A DNA stretch of 40,624 bases from Candidatus Nitrosotenuis sp. (GTDB taxonomy: Archaea; Thermoproteota; Nitrososphaeria; Nitrososphaerales; Nitrosopumilaceae): NCBI GenBank assembly GCA_004322465.1, contig SCVO01000033.1, positions 1 to 40,624 on the forward strand, read 5' to 3'. Numbering within the stretch: the first letter of the stretch is position 1; every line of letters begins with the position of its first letter. This document shows, one piece after another, positions 23,465-31,632 of this stretch. The notes below the pieces were generated by a model. It did not search any database and was not told the DNA's origin. It saw only the letters and a list, made by a program, of their open reading frames with translations. Both the position numbers and the translations under genes were made by a program.

Positions 23465-23908
23465 CGCACTACTGTTCTTTGGATAATTTTTAAAACAAGA
23501 CGAATTTTGTTCCTATAAATTATTGTAGATTATTGTTCAACGAATTAAAGTCAATGAAATAACATGTTATTAAACAGGTCGTCAGATTGCAATCTCGACA
23601 CATGTCAGCGGAATAAAAAATTAGTACGTTTGAGGGCTAGTCCGCAGTACGGATTTTTAGTTTTAATGGATGTACAAATTTCACATAGATGCATCCATTG
23701 CCTATCTCAAACGGAGGCGATATTCTTCGGTATGATTTTACGTACTGCTTACACAGCACATCGGAATCATCTTCATGCATCATGAAATCCCTTCTACAGC
23801 AATGCAAATATGGCGTACGCATCTTTCGTACTTAGGATTAGGTGCGAACAATATTATCTAAAAATCATACGTTCAGGTTATTACATTTACAGACAAATTA
23901 GATTTTGA
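23465..23908. other. Divergent intergenic region
   Basis: About 440 bases between the TPR gene and the WbqC-like gene. A/T-rich promoter material is visible near 23480-23550 (minus) and 23850-23890 (plus). The only candidate gene is the small minus-strand frame listed separately. Confidence 0.5.
23637..23822 (-). CDS. Possible small protein (up to 61 aa)
   Basis: The frame from ATG 23822 has 61 codons. An internal start at MMHEDDSDVLCKQY is preceded by AGAAGGGA, a fair ribosome binding site. The composition (PPFEIGNGCIYVKFVHPLKL) is protein-like, but no family is recognised and it lies in a long spacer. It may be a real small gene or chance. Confidence 0.35.
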   Translation of the reverse strand: MRTPYLHCCRRDFMMHEDDSDVLCKQYVKSYRRISPPFEIGNGCIYVKFVHPLKLKIRTAD

Positions 23909-24619
23909 TTGAAGATAGCCATCCATCAACCGCAGTACTTCCCATATGCGGGTTTTTTCCACAAGCTTAGTTTGGTAGACACCTTTGTTATAATGGACGA
24001 CGTGCAGTACGACAAGAGGTTCACCAACAGAAACAAAATAATTGCGCCAAACGGTTGGATTTGGATTACAGTTCCCATAAACAAAGATCACAAGTTTCGT
24101 CCAAATTCAGAAGTTGAAATAAACAACGACATGCCGTGGAAAGAATTACACTGGAAAAACATTCATCACGTGTATGCGAATGCAAAATTCTTCCATCTTT
24201 ATGAGGACTATTTTAGGACGATTTATCAAAAAGAATGGAAGATGCTTTTTGATCTTGATCTAGAAACAATAAAACAAACGATCAAGTTTCTTGGATTAAA
24301 GACCAAGATAATTAAAGGGTCAGAGATCAAAGTGGAAGGCGAGTCAACCCAGAGACTGGTCAACATATGCAAATCAGTCGGTGCAGACACATATGTTTCT
24401 GGCGCAGGCGGGAAAAACTACATGGACGTAAAATTATTTGAAAAAAACAACATCAGACTAGAATATCAAAATTACCGATGCAGAACATACAAGCAACATC
24501 TGGCACAGTCATTTGTGCCGGATTTATCCATCATAGACACACTTGCAAACAACGGCCCAGACACTTTGCAATTAATAAAAAATCAGGACGAATTTGCCGT
24601 AACAGCACAAATTATTTGA
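23909..24619 (+). CDS. WbqC-like family protein
   Basis: A 236-residue protein starting at TTG 23909: IAIHQPQYFPYAGFFHKLSL, FVIMDDVQYDKRFTNRNKI, then TVPINKD and later YVSGAGGKNYMD. This is the WbqC family pattern, found in many sugar-antigen clusters and thought to transfer or modify groups on nucleotide sugars. Its neighbours (PelF-like, epimerase, ATP-grasp, PIG-L deacetylase) support a part in surface polysaccharide or glycan synthesis. The exact reaction is unknown. Confidence 0.85.
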   Translation: MKIAIHQPQYFPYAGFFHKLSLVDTFVIMDDVQYDKRFTNRNKIIAPNGWIWITVPINKDHKFRPNSEVEINNDMPWKELHWKNIHHVYANAKFFHLYEDYFRTIYQKEWKMLFDLDLETIKQTIKFLGLKTKIIKGSEIKVEGESTQRLVNICKSVGADTYVSGAGGKNYMDVKLFEKNNIRLEYQNYRCRTYKQHLAQSFVPDLSIIDTLANNGPDTLQLIKNQDEFAVTAQII

Positions 24620-24640
24620 GCATGGAGACAAAATTTGCCA

Positions 24641-24934
24641 TCAGTTGAACAGTTCGGCAAGCTCTTTGTATCGTCCAGTGTATTTTCTTCCTTGTTCAGT
24701 AGTGGTGTACACAGCACGATTTGGAGACAAGGATACTTTTTCTACCAATCTACAACGCAGCAAAAACTGCATGTAACGTTCGACCTGCCGGGAATTCAAA
24801 TTGCACCGATACATTATGTGTGTTTTTAGCGAACCGGTCTTGCACACTTCCAGTATGAAATCGACGATGTCTAGCCAGCCTCTGTTTCCCCAACCAAACA
24901 CATTTTTGTCTACATAATCAATCGGACTGCTCAT
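24641..24934 (-). CDS. Winged-helix transcription regulator
   Basis: A 97-residue protein: RGWLDIVDFILEVCKTGSLK, then HIMYRCNLNSRQVERYMQFL, and a wing RAVYTTTEQGRKY. It is a paralogue of the 12044 protein (both have 'KTxIMY...LS...V..Y..FLL'). Likely a DNA-binding regulator; target unknown. It stands between the WbqC-like and PIG-L genes, converging with the former. Confidence 0.78.
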   Translation of the reverse strand: MSSPIDYVDKNVFGWGNRGWLDIVDFILEVCKTGSLKTHIMYRCNLNSRQVERYMQFLLRCRLVEKVSLSPNRAVYTTTEQGRKYTGRYKELAELFN

Positions 24935-24963
24935 GTTCTCTCATCCCCATCTGAGGAAAAAAA

Positions 24964-25665
24964 TTAGAGTAGTTCCAGTATGCCATTAGGAGTTATAGTG
25001 TTTTTTTGATATTTAACTAGTGACTCGCGAGGCACCTTAAACAACTTGAACTCTTGCCCAAGACAAAGCTTGTGTACCTCAAACGCCTCAACATAGTTTA
25101 TGGAAGTATTAAGACGACTTTGAAGGGCTCGATATTCAGACAGGCCCTTAATGGCGTTAGATTTCAGATACAATTTGCTATGTTGTGACCAAAATATATT
25201 GATCAGTTCGACCTTTTCATCGACAACATCCGAAATATCATAATAGACTTGCGGCGTGAAGTTTTTGGTCAGAGGTATCTCATAGGAAAGTATGTTTGCC
25301 ATGAATCTTCCAGATTCCAGAGTGGCCGAAGCTATTGCCTTGTGATCATGATGAACGTCTCCTGGGGAATGTGTCAGAATCAGATCAGGGTCAGCCCTGT
25401 TGATGAAGTGTTCGATGTGATTGATCAGTTCATTGCTTACGTTGAGTTTTGTGTCCTCAAAGTCATCGATCCACAAATTCTTTGCGCCAATAAACTTGGC
25501 TGATTTCATTAATTCTGCGGTCCTTTGCTTAGGATCTCCAGATGCCGCGCCTCTTGTAAGCGAATACATGAATACGTTGTGCCCTTGTCTTGCCGCTTTG
25601 ATCAGCATTCCACCGCATCCAAGTTCAATATCATCTGGATGAGCTCCAATTGCAAGAATGTTCAT
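24964..25665 (-). CDS. PIG-L family N-acetylsugar deacetylase
   Basis: A 233-residue protein with the zinc-binding AIGAHPDDIELGCGG (5-19) and HSPGDVHHDHKA, the conserved motifs of PIG-L/LmbE deacetylases that remove acetyl from N-acetylglucosamine-type sugars. Length matches the family. No signal peptide, so it works on cytoplasmic precursors. Pel polymers need partial deacetylation, normally by the PelA domain, which is not seen here. This enzyme could supply free amino sugars at the precursor level, but a role in another glycolipid or cofactor is equally possible. Confidence 0.88.
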   Translation of the reverse strand: MNILAIGAHPDDIELGCGGMLIKAARQGHNVFMYSLTRGAASGDPKQRTAELMKSAKFIGAKNLWIDDFEDTKLNVSNELINHIEHFINRADPDLILTHSPGDVHHDHKAIASATLESGRFMANILSYEIPLTKNFTPQVYYDISDVVDEKVELINIFWSQHSKLYLKSNAIKGLSEYRALQSRLNTSINYVEAFEVHKLCLGQEFKLFKVPRESLVKYQKNTITPNGILELL

Positions 25666-25910
25666 GTAGAATGATTAATCTCGCTTTATTTATCAATGTA
25701 CGAATATTCTTCTAGAAATTTTTTATGGCTTCACAATATGGTTATTGTCGCTATAATTGTTATAGAAATTTCTGTGCTAATTCAGATAAGCGTTGGCTAA
25801 CAACAGCTAACAAAAATGAACAGAGCGACATATTTGGAGGAGACGCGTGTGCAATTAAGATCAATCCAGAAATCTAAAATTCTTACGCGTGTGTCGGAGT
25901 GTTTCTAGTC

Positions 25911-26048
25911 ATGTCTATCGAATCCAGTGTAATTTGCGACAGTTGCTGGACACCATTAGACGAAATGGATCTGTTTGAGATGGATGAGACCGAATCTTCA
26001 GATTATGTGATTTGCACAGATTGCATGTACGCAGAATCGCAGGGATAG
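25911..26048 (+). CDS. Tiny zinc-ribbon protein (45 aa)
   Basis: It starts MSIESSVICDSCWTPLDEMD and ends with a second pair CTDCM. The two Cys-x2-Cys knuckles 25 residues apart form one zinc ribbon. GGAGTG lies upstream of the ATG. The stop is two bases before the GTG of the following secreted protein gene, so they are likely cotranscribed. The protein is strongly acidic (DEMDLFEMDETESSD), an unusual feature for a DNA binder. Unknown function. Confidence 0.6.
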   Translation: MSIESSVICDSCWTPLDEMDLFEMDETESSDYVICTDCMYAESQG

Positions 26049-26050
26049 TC

Positions 26051-26854
26051 GTGCAAACGTACAAAATAATTTGCAACATTTTATGTTTTAGCATCATAGC
26101 AATACTCTATCCAGCATATGGCGAACAGTCAGATTCGGATAACACGACAATTGCTGTAGAGTCACAGAGATTAGACAAAAAAACAATTGATGGGATGTGG
26201 GTTGAAATCAAATCTGGAGAAAGCACGACGTATACTGGGTTTACACCAGCATCATACAATGCCACCAAAGGAGTCGCATACACAGTTCACGTTTCAGATT
26301 ATGAAAATTATATTTTTGAGCATTGGGGTGATGGAGACAAAAATTATTTCAAGGCAGTCAACCCATCCGATAACGTTACTTTAGTAGCATATTTCTACGA
26401 CAAGTCTGCAAATTTGACTCAAGATACGCATGAAAATCCAGTCAAACAATCAATATTTCCTGATTGGGTAAAAAACGCAGCAAGGCAATGGATCGAGGAC
26501 AAGATGAGTGACAGCGATTTTCTTGCTGCTCTGCAGCAGCTAGTAGATCAGAAAATTTTGAGTGCCCCCATCGTTAATGAGCAGCCAAGAGCAGAGGGAT
26601 TCGGCAATACTCAGTGCAATCGAGGATTCAACCACGTAGAAATGATTGGAAGATACACTAACGGCGACACACCCTATCAAATCATTTCTCTAAGATTATT
26701 GTTGCTTGACGATAAGGGTGAGATTCTTGCCACGGGTTCAGGAATGATATCAAACGTAGGTCCTCATGAAACTAAATACTTTAATGCAATTGCCAGATAT
26801 CATTCAGATTTCACATCATGCGAGATACAAGTAGAGAGCAAGATCGCAAAATAA
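26051..26854 (+). CDS. Secreted protein with one 'FEHWGDG' module and a WIKN domain
   Basis: About 267 residues from GTG 26051; the frame is open to 26012 but would overlap the zinc-ribbon gene. The signal peptide (ICNILCFSIIAILYPAYG) is followed by one repeat module (GMWVEIKSG, YIFEHWGDGDKN) like those of the spherulin-4 proteins. Then comes the thaumarchaeal PDWVKNAARQWIEDKMSDSDF domain and a C-terminal beta domain. It links the spherulin modules with another family of surface proteins. Likely extracellular. Confidence 0.7.
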   Translation: MQTYKIICNILCFSIIAILYPAYGEQSDSDNTTIAVESQRLDKKTIDGMWVEIKSGESTTYTGFTPASYNATKGVAYTVHVSDYENYIFEHWGDGDKNYFKAVNPSDNVTLVAYFYDKSANLTQDTHENPVKQSIFPDWVKNAARQWIEDKMSDSDFLAALQQLVDQKILSAPIVNEQPRAEGFGNTQCNRGFNHVEMIGRYTNGDTPYQIISLRLLLLDDKGEILATGSGMISNVGPHETKYFNAIARYHSDFTSCEIQVESKIAK

Positions 26855-26997
26855 TTATTGCGAACCAAAATAATTTTATCAAAATAGAAAGTTTAGTAAT
26901 TATCTTCTAGCAGATGATTCCATTATTATTTACACAGAATTGTTATGGTTATTTTTATCCATATACATAACTACAAAACAATACATCCTAACATGAA

Positions 26998-27912
26998 ATG
27001 CATTATCAGTTCCCTAAAAGATACACCGCGACAGACTGCACCAAAGACGCCACAATCACAGACGAGACAACAGGAGAAATATTGTGCGGACAATGTGGGT
27101 TGGTCCTTGTGGAAAAAACAGAAGCCCCAGATGAGATACAATTCAATGTTTTAGAGGATCATCTCAATAAAACAAGAATTGGTTCAGCTACATCTTTGAT
27201 AATGTACGACAGAGGCCTACAGACAGTGATGAGTGATGTCGCCAGGGACGCAAGAGGTAAAACAATTTCCAAAAACATGAAAAACGAATTTTGCAGACTT
27301 AGATTGTGGGATGAAAGAAGAAAGACAGACTCCACCAGTCAGAGCTTACGCTCTGCTCTTGTCAACCTCGACACCTTAAAAGATAAGCTTTCCATCCCAA
27401 ACCCCATAGCAGAAAGGGCAGCCTACATTTGCAGAAAGGCCGTGGAGAGTCGGATAACAAGGGGCAGAACCATTTTAAGCATAACTTGTGCCTCGCTATA
27501 CGCAGCATGTAGGGAAAGCAGCACGCCAAGGACGTTGGATGAGATAACAAAAGCGGCCAATGCGCCAAAGAGGAGCGTATCACACACATACAACACTCTG
27601 CTATCAATGTTCAATTTACAGCCAACAAATCACAATTTAGCAGAGTTTGTAAACAAATTGGGAAATCAGCTAAACGTAAGCGAAAAAACCAAAAGAAAGG
27701 CATTAAGTATTTTGTCCAAAATTGAAGATAAGGAGATCTGTGCAGGCAGAAACCCCAAGTCCGTTGCGGCAACATTATTGTATTTAGCATGCACGCTTGA
27801 CGATGAAAAAAAGAATCAGAAGGTAATTGCCAAAACCGCATTGGTGTGTCCCACAACCATACAAAATACAATGCGTATTCTGAAAAAGAATCTCGACATC
27901 AGGTCTTTGTGA
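26998..27912 (+). CDS. tfb: Transcription initiation factor B (TFB-2), unusual zinc ribbon
   Basis: A 304-residue TFIIB homologue. The cyclin-like repeats are clear (NPIAERAAYICRKAV, ILSITCASLYAACRESSTPR, SVAATLLYLACTL). The zinc ribbon reads CTKDATITDETTGEILCGQC: the second Cys of the first knuckle is replaced by Asp, and the loop is one or two residues shorter than in TFB-1. Zinc binding may be weakened or use Asp. The protein may be a specialised factor with altered polymerase contact. It stands alone in the plus direction. Confidence 0.9.
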   Translation: MHYQFPKRYTATDCTKDATITDETTGEILCGQCGLVLVEKTEAPDEIQFNVLEDHLNKTRIGSATSLIMYDRGLQTVMSDVARDARGKTISKNMKNEFCRLRLWDERRKTDSTSQSLRSALVNLDTLKDKLSIPNPIAERAAYICRKAVESRITRGRTILSITCASLYAACRESSTPRTLDEITKAANAPKRSVSHTYNTLLSMFNLQPTNHNLAEFVNKLGNQLNVSEKTKRKALSILSKIEDKEICAGRNPKSVAATLLYLACTLDDEKKNQKVIAKTALVCPTTIQNTMRILKKNLDIRSL

Positions 27913-28040
27913 AAATAAAAAGAATTAGTTAAGAAGTTCGTACCATATTATTCACATTTAGTGATACTCAATCACACTACGATGATTACATCTAAGTTAT
28001 ACGTAATACTTTATTATTGTTTTAAAATTAGCCATGTGAT

Positions 28041-28346
28041 GTGAAGATAGAAAATAAAAGACAAAAATCCCGCACAGCTGCAAGAAGAATAGATACCGAA
28101 GTAGTTAAGAGAATCATAACTATTCTTCACGACGATGGAAACGAAAAAAAGACAAAAATTTCATTAAAAGCCCATCTTTCATACGATAAATGCTTGTCAT
28201 ATTTGGAATGGTTAGAATTAATGGGATTAATTAGAAAGGAAAACGATGATCAGGATTCTGAATTAATAAATCTGACTGAAAAAGGAAATGAATTGTATTT
28301 GAAATATTCGGAAGACCGCAATAGTATCACCATAGAAGATTCTTAG
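28041..28346 (+). CDS. Winged-helix transcription regulator
   Basis: A 101-residue protein from GTG 28041. After a basic N-terminus (RQKSRTAARR), VVKRIITILHDDGNEKKTK, SLKAHLSYDKCLSYLEWLEL and INLTEKGNELYLKY form a winged helix like those at 12044 and 24641. Probable DNA-binding regulator of unknown target. It follows TFB-2 after about 130 bases. Confidence 0.72.
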   Translation: MKIENKRQKSRTAARRIDTEVVKRIITILHDDGNEKKTKISLKAHLSYDKCLSYLEWLELMGLIRKENDDQDSELINLTEKGNELYLKYSEDRNSITIEDS

Positions 28347-28496
28347 TATAGAATGTAACTGTCGTGATCGGTGAGCAGTGTTTATTATTTATTGCATGTT
28401 CAAAACAATTCATGACGGGCGTTAATTTGTTGATGCAGTACGGAAACCAATCATCTCTTTGCCATCGAGAAAACAATATGCAGCAGGTGATAGACA

Positions 28497-28703
28497 TTGC
28501 CGGATGAAAGCTGTAGAAAATGCGGTGGGAGCCTTACGAGGTGCACGGTTTGTTCAGAGTGCAGAGACATAACAAGTCAAATTTGTACACAGTGTGGAAC
28601 TATGACTAAAGAAAGGTTTCACTCAACGTGCTTCTATTTCGTAGATGCAGAGGCACCAGTTGAGGCAGAATCATTGCAAGAATCCCTAAGTATCGCGCAA
28701 TGA
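28497..28703 (+). CDS. Small zinc-ribbon protein
   Basis: A 68-residue protein from TTG 28497, six bases after GGTGA. Cysteines come as CRKCGGSLTRC, VCSEC and ICTQCG, with a later HSTC, enough for two zinc sites, followed by an acidic tail. A 9-codon frame (ATG 28478) overlaps its start. No family recognised; it resembles the other tiny zinc proteins of the window in style. Confidence 0.6.
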   Translation: MPDESCRKCGGSLTRCTVCSECRDITSQICTQCGTMTKERFHSTCFYFVDAEAPVEAESLQESLSIAQ

Positions 28704-28770
28704 TTGCGTCAGTGTCAGCCTCCATAGAACGGTAAACTGTGTGCTCATCCTAGCCTGTGGAAAAATCATG

Positions 28771-29919
28771 CTAATTGAAATGGACGTCTTGAATGTCAAT
28801 GATATTGTGTTGAACTAGGTATTCGATTGCCTTTAGAAATTCTGAATCTGAGATCTTGTCATCAGACCACCATCCAGCCATGTTTTTGATCCACGACGGG
28901 ATAGCCGAATTTTCCTGCGGTTTGTCCGCAGGCTCTTTTGTAATTATTTGCGGCGGAGTTGTCTGCACGTCATCTATGTAATTATTGAAAACGGTCTGAT
29001 TAGTGTTCACGTTCTGCGATTCGTAGGAATTTGTAAGAATCCGTATCGAGTCTTGCTTTCCAGTCAATGTCACGCTTACACTCCCCCATTCTTTGTTTTG
29101 CGGTTGATCCAAGTCCACTACACGAAACACATAGTTTCCCACCTCAAGGTTGGAAAAATACGCAGTTCCCTTGTCGGATACGTCTGATGATGCCAGCTTG
29201 TGCTGATCATTGTCATACAGTTCAACTGCAAAATTATGCCCAAGTCCCGAAATTTTTTCAGTTGGGGACTTGTAGACGGAAACTACAATGGCATGATCAA
29301 TAATTTTCGGCCACGGCGTGGTGATTTTGATGTCCTGAGATTTTCCAGGATCTATAGTGATTGGGGAAAATGTGGTGGACAGTCCATCACCTACAGACAC
29401 GCCAGCTATGTAGTAATCAGTTTCCAGCAGGGTTGGCTGCAACCAAAACCTGATTGTGTTGCCATTTTCATCAGTAGTGCTATTGGTCCAATATCTGTAT
29501 GTGCCATCATCGGATTGCACAGATACGGACGCGCCTTCAATTGGAGTATTCCCGTCAGTATTGACGACAGTGAACCGAACGCTTCCAGGTATTGGAACGC
29601 TTATCTCGACTTTTGGGTTATCTGGTACAAGACGCACATAATCGACATTGGCATACATGCTGCTAACATAAACCTCGATTTTGTACCTATGATCCAAGGG
29701 CAGCGACATGGTGTACGGATTGCTAGGCAACGGCACGACCGTTGGAGTTTGGCTAAAGTCTGGATATATTTTCAAAACGATTCCGTGATAATCAGCCAGC
29801 TCGCCGCCCCATGATTTAATATCGATTTGAAGCGATCCTTCGTTTTGTTCGCCAAATGATAACGAAATCGGCACTAACAACAGCAGAATTGCCATGGTAG
29901 TTTTAATTCTAAATTTCAT
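28771..29919 (-). CDS. Secreted beta-rich protein with C-terminal WIKN domain
   Basis: A 382-residue protein with signal peptide (TTMAILLLLVPISLSFG). The middle holds Ig-/carboxypeptidase-regulatory-like beta segments (VNTDGNTPIEGASVSVQSDD, then YFSNLEVGNYVFRV). The C-terminus has IPSWIKNMAGWWSDDKISDS, a motif frequent in thaumarchaeal surface proteins and shared with the 26051 gene. No membrane anchor is visible. Likely exported structural or matrix protein. Confidence 0.7.
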   Translation of the reverse strand: MKFRIKTTMAILLLLVPISLSFGEQNEGSLQIDIKSWGGELADYHGIVLKIYPDFSQTPTVVPLPSNPYTMSLPLDHRYKIEVYVSSMYANVDYVRLVPDNPKVEISVPIPGSVRFTVVNTDGNTPIEGASVSVQSDDGTYRYWTNSTTDENGNTIRFWLQPTLLETDYYIAGVSVGDGLSTTFSPITIDPGKSQDIKITTPWPKIIDHAIVVSVYKSPTEKISGLGHNFAVELYDNDQHKLASSDVSDKGTAYFSNLEVGNYVFRVVDLDQPQNKEWGSVSVTLTGKQDSIRILTNSYESQNVNTNQTVFNNYIDDVQTTPPQIITKEPADKPQENSAIPSWIKNMAGWWSDDKISDSEFLKAIEYLVQHNIIDIQDVHFN

Positions 29920-30119
29920 TCACATCAATAATATGTCAATATTATAGTTATGACTTAACAAAGAAACTTCTAGAAAAATTACACCTAGTAATGTTAAGAG
30001 ACAATCATTAACGCGTTACTTTTTTTATTTTAAGGATCATGTTCAATCTGCAGATAAATACGCAGAACAATCTACGCATATCCAGATATGTGGTGCGTCA
30101 CTCAATGTTTTGATAGTCT

Positions 30120-31001
30120 TTGTTTGGAACAAAGCGTGCAAATCATCCGGACAAGCATTCGATTATGCTGATTTTTGCCTCAATGCTGCTGGCATCTATC
30201 GGTATTTCTACATCCAGCGTATTTGCCATGGGTCAGGCTCCTGGAACATGCGACAACAGATACGATGGGCAAATTACTTCGATGACAGTAACCAATGGAA
30301 ACCAATCATATGATCCAATAACGAACCACGACATAGTCTTACAGACTGACAACGATAAGTCATATTCCATAACATTTACCATCCACACTCCAAGTCAGAG
30401 CTCTCAAGGCAATTCGCTTGGAGGCAGCACGTGGTACGACACCAGTGCTCCAGGATATTGGATGGGTTTTTGTGTTAACGGCGTAGGTCCAAACCAAGAC
30501 GTCACCGTCACCCAGAGATTGGAACATTCCGGAAGCATAGCTCCTGAGACAACACAGACAGTGTCATGGCACACGTTCATGTCAGGGGACATCACATACA
30601 AGGTAAAATGGGTAAATCCAAGCAGCAAGACTGCACCAGATGCCCCCACCAGTCTTTCAGCAAAGGCAGTCTCATCTTCAAAGATAAACCTGAGATGGAC
30701 TGCGCCTACAGCAAACGGTGGGTCTCCGATTACAGGATATGAGATCGAAAGATCGGATGATAATGGTACCACTTGGAGCGTCATATCTCCAAACACTGGA
30801 AAGACTGTAACGGTATACTCAGACACTAGACTGTCTTCCAATACCACCTACACTTATCGCGTATCAGCAATCAATTCTGTTGGAGCCAGTGATCCATCAA
30901 ATACTTCATCTGCCACAACACCGCCAGGACAGATTGTAGCTAAGATAAAGATGGGTCAATTAGGAGATGGCTCATCAATTCAGATAAAGTTGGACCACTA
31001 A
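30120..31001 (+). CDS. Secreted protein with fibronectin type III domain
   Basis: A 293-residue protein from TTG 30120; an ATG at 30165 would start right at the signal segment (LIFASMLLASIGISTSSVFA). A beta-rich N-terminal domain precedes a clear FN3 domain (PDAPTSLSAKAVSSSKINLR, GYEIERSDDNGTTW, TYTYRVSAINSVGASDPS). The tail is short and basic. Likely extracellular. It is divergent from the 28771 gene with a spacer of about 200 bases that shows no other gene. Confidence 0.72.
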   Translation: MFGTKRANHPDKHSIMLIFASMLLASIGISTSSVFAMGQAPGTCDNRYDGQITSMTVTNGNQSYDPITNHDIVLQTDNDKSYSITFTIHTPSQSSQGNSLGGSTWYDTSAPGYWMGFCVNGVGPNQDVTVTQRLEHSGSIAPETTQTVSWHTFMSGDITYKVKWVNPSSKTAPDAPTSLSAKAVSSSKINLRWTAPTANGGSPITGYEIERSDDNGTTWSVISPNTGKTVTVYSDTRLSSNTTYTYRVSAINSVGASDPSNTSSATTPPGQIVAKIKMGQLGDGSSIQIKLDH

Positions 31002-31131
31002 TCTGCCGATTTAATCAGAGCCATTTTAAAGTGAATCAGACGGTAGTCAGATTCAACGTGTGACCCTTTTGACTGATTCGTTCTCATCAGACCACAAAAT
31101 ATTCAAAAGCCACCGATTCTGTTGGAAGTGT

Positions 31132-31632
31132 ATGAGTGATGACAGCTGGTCCAATTTGGACAAGGTCGACCAGAAGATAATAGAGATACTAAACAGCAAC
31201 GCACGCACCCCCTCAAAGGATATTGCGACAGAGTTGAGAAAATCAGGTCATGACGTATCAGACAGGACAATACGAAAGAGAATAGAACGTCTTGAGAAAA
31301 GCGGAATTATCAAAGGCTACAAAGCAGTGTTAAGCGATGTCGCAGAATCCAATGACCATGAGGCATTATTTTTAAAATTCAAGGTAGCAAAATCAATCGA
31401 GTCCTTAAAAGAGTCGATCAGGGAGCATGTGATTTCCATGCCAGAATACCTCTTTGTGGCAAACATGGACGGAGAATGGAACATGTTGATAATATCACGA
31501 ATCGATCGCGGAATAAAGAACCCAACATCAAGAATAGTTGAAAAGTTTTCCGACGACATCATAGATTACAGAATAACAAAATGCGACTTTAAGGACGTGA
31601 ACATTCTAAATATGTCGCTGCTACTTCTTTGA
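31132..31632 (+). CDS. Lrp/AsnC-family transcription regulator
   Basis: About 166 residues from ATG 31132; a GTG at 31060 gives 24 more residues. An N-terminal HTH (LDKVDQKIIEILNSNARTPS, then VSDRTIRKRIERLEKSGII) is followed by an RAM-like alpha/beta domain with a divergent sequence. Such regulators bind amino acids or other small molecules and form multimers. The chosen ATG follows GGAAGTG and sits a few residues before the HTH. The end overlaps the convergent TPR-receiver gene by 12 bases. Confidence 0.85.
   Translation: MSDDSWSNLDKVDQKIIEILNSNARTPSKDIATELRKSGHDVSDRTIRKRIERLEKSGIIKGYKAVLSDVAESNDHEALFLKFKVAKSIESLKESIREHVISMPEYLFVANMDGEWNMLIISRIDRGIKNPTSRIVEKFSDDIIDYRITKCDFKDVNILNMSLLLL

Noticed and set aside
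25816-25908. 30-codon frame just before the 25911 zinc-ribbon gene
   Set aside because: No ribosome binding site before its ATG and no family; could be a leader peptide but too little support.
1-26000. Genomic island inserted at tRNA-Tyr
   Set aside because: No integrase, no repeat of the tRNA 3' end and no transposase were seen, so the idea is unsupported despite the accessory gene content.
29200-29814. Plus-strand frame of 204 codons
   Set aside because: Antisense to the secreted protein at 28771, which has a signal peptide and the WIKN domain; the shadow has no protein logic.
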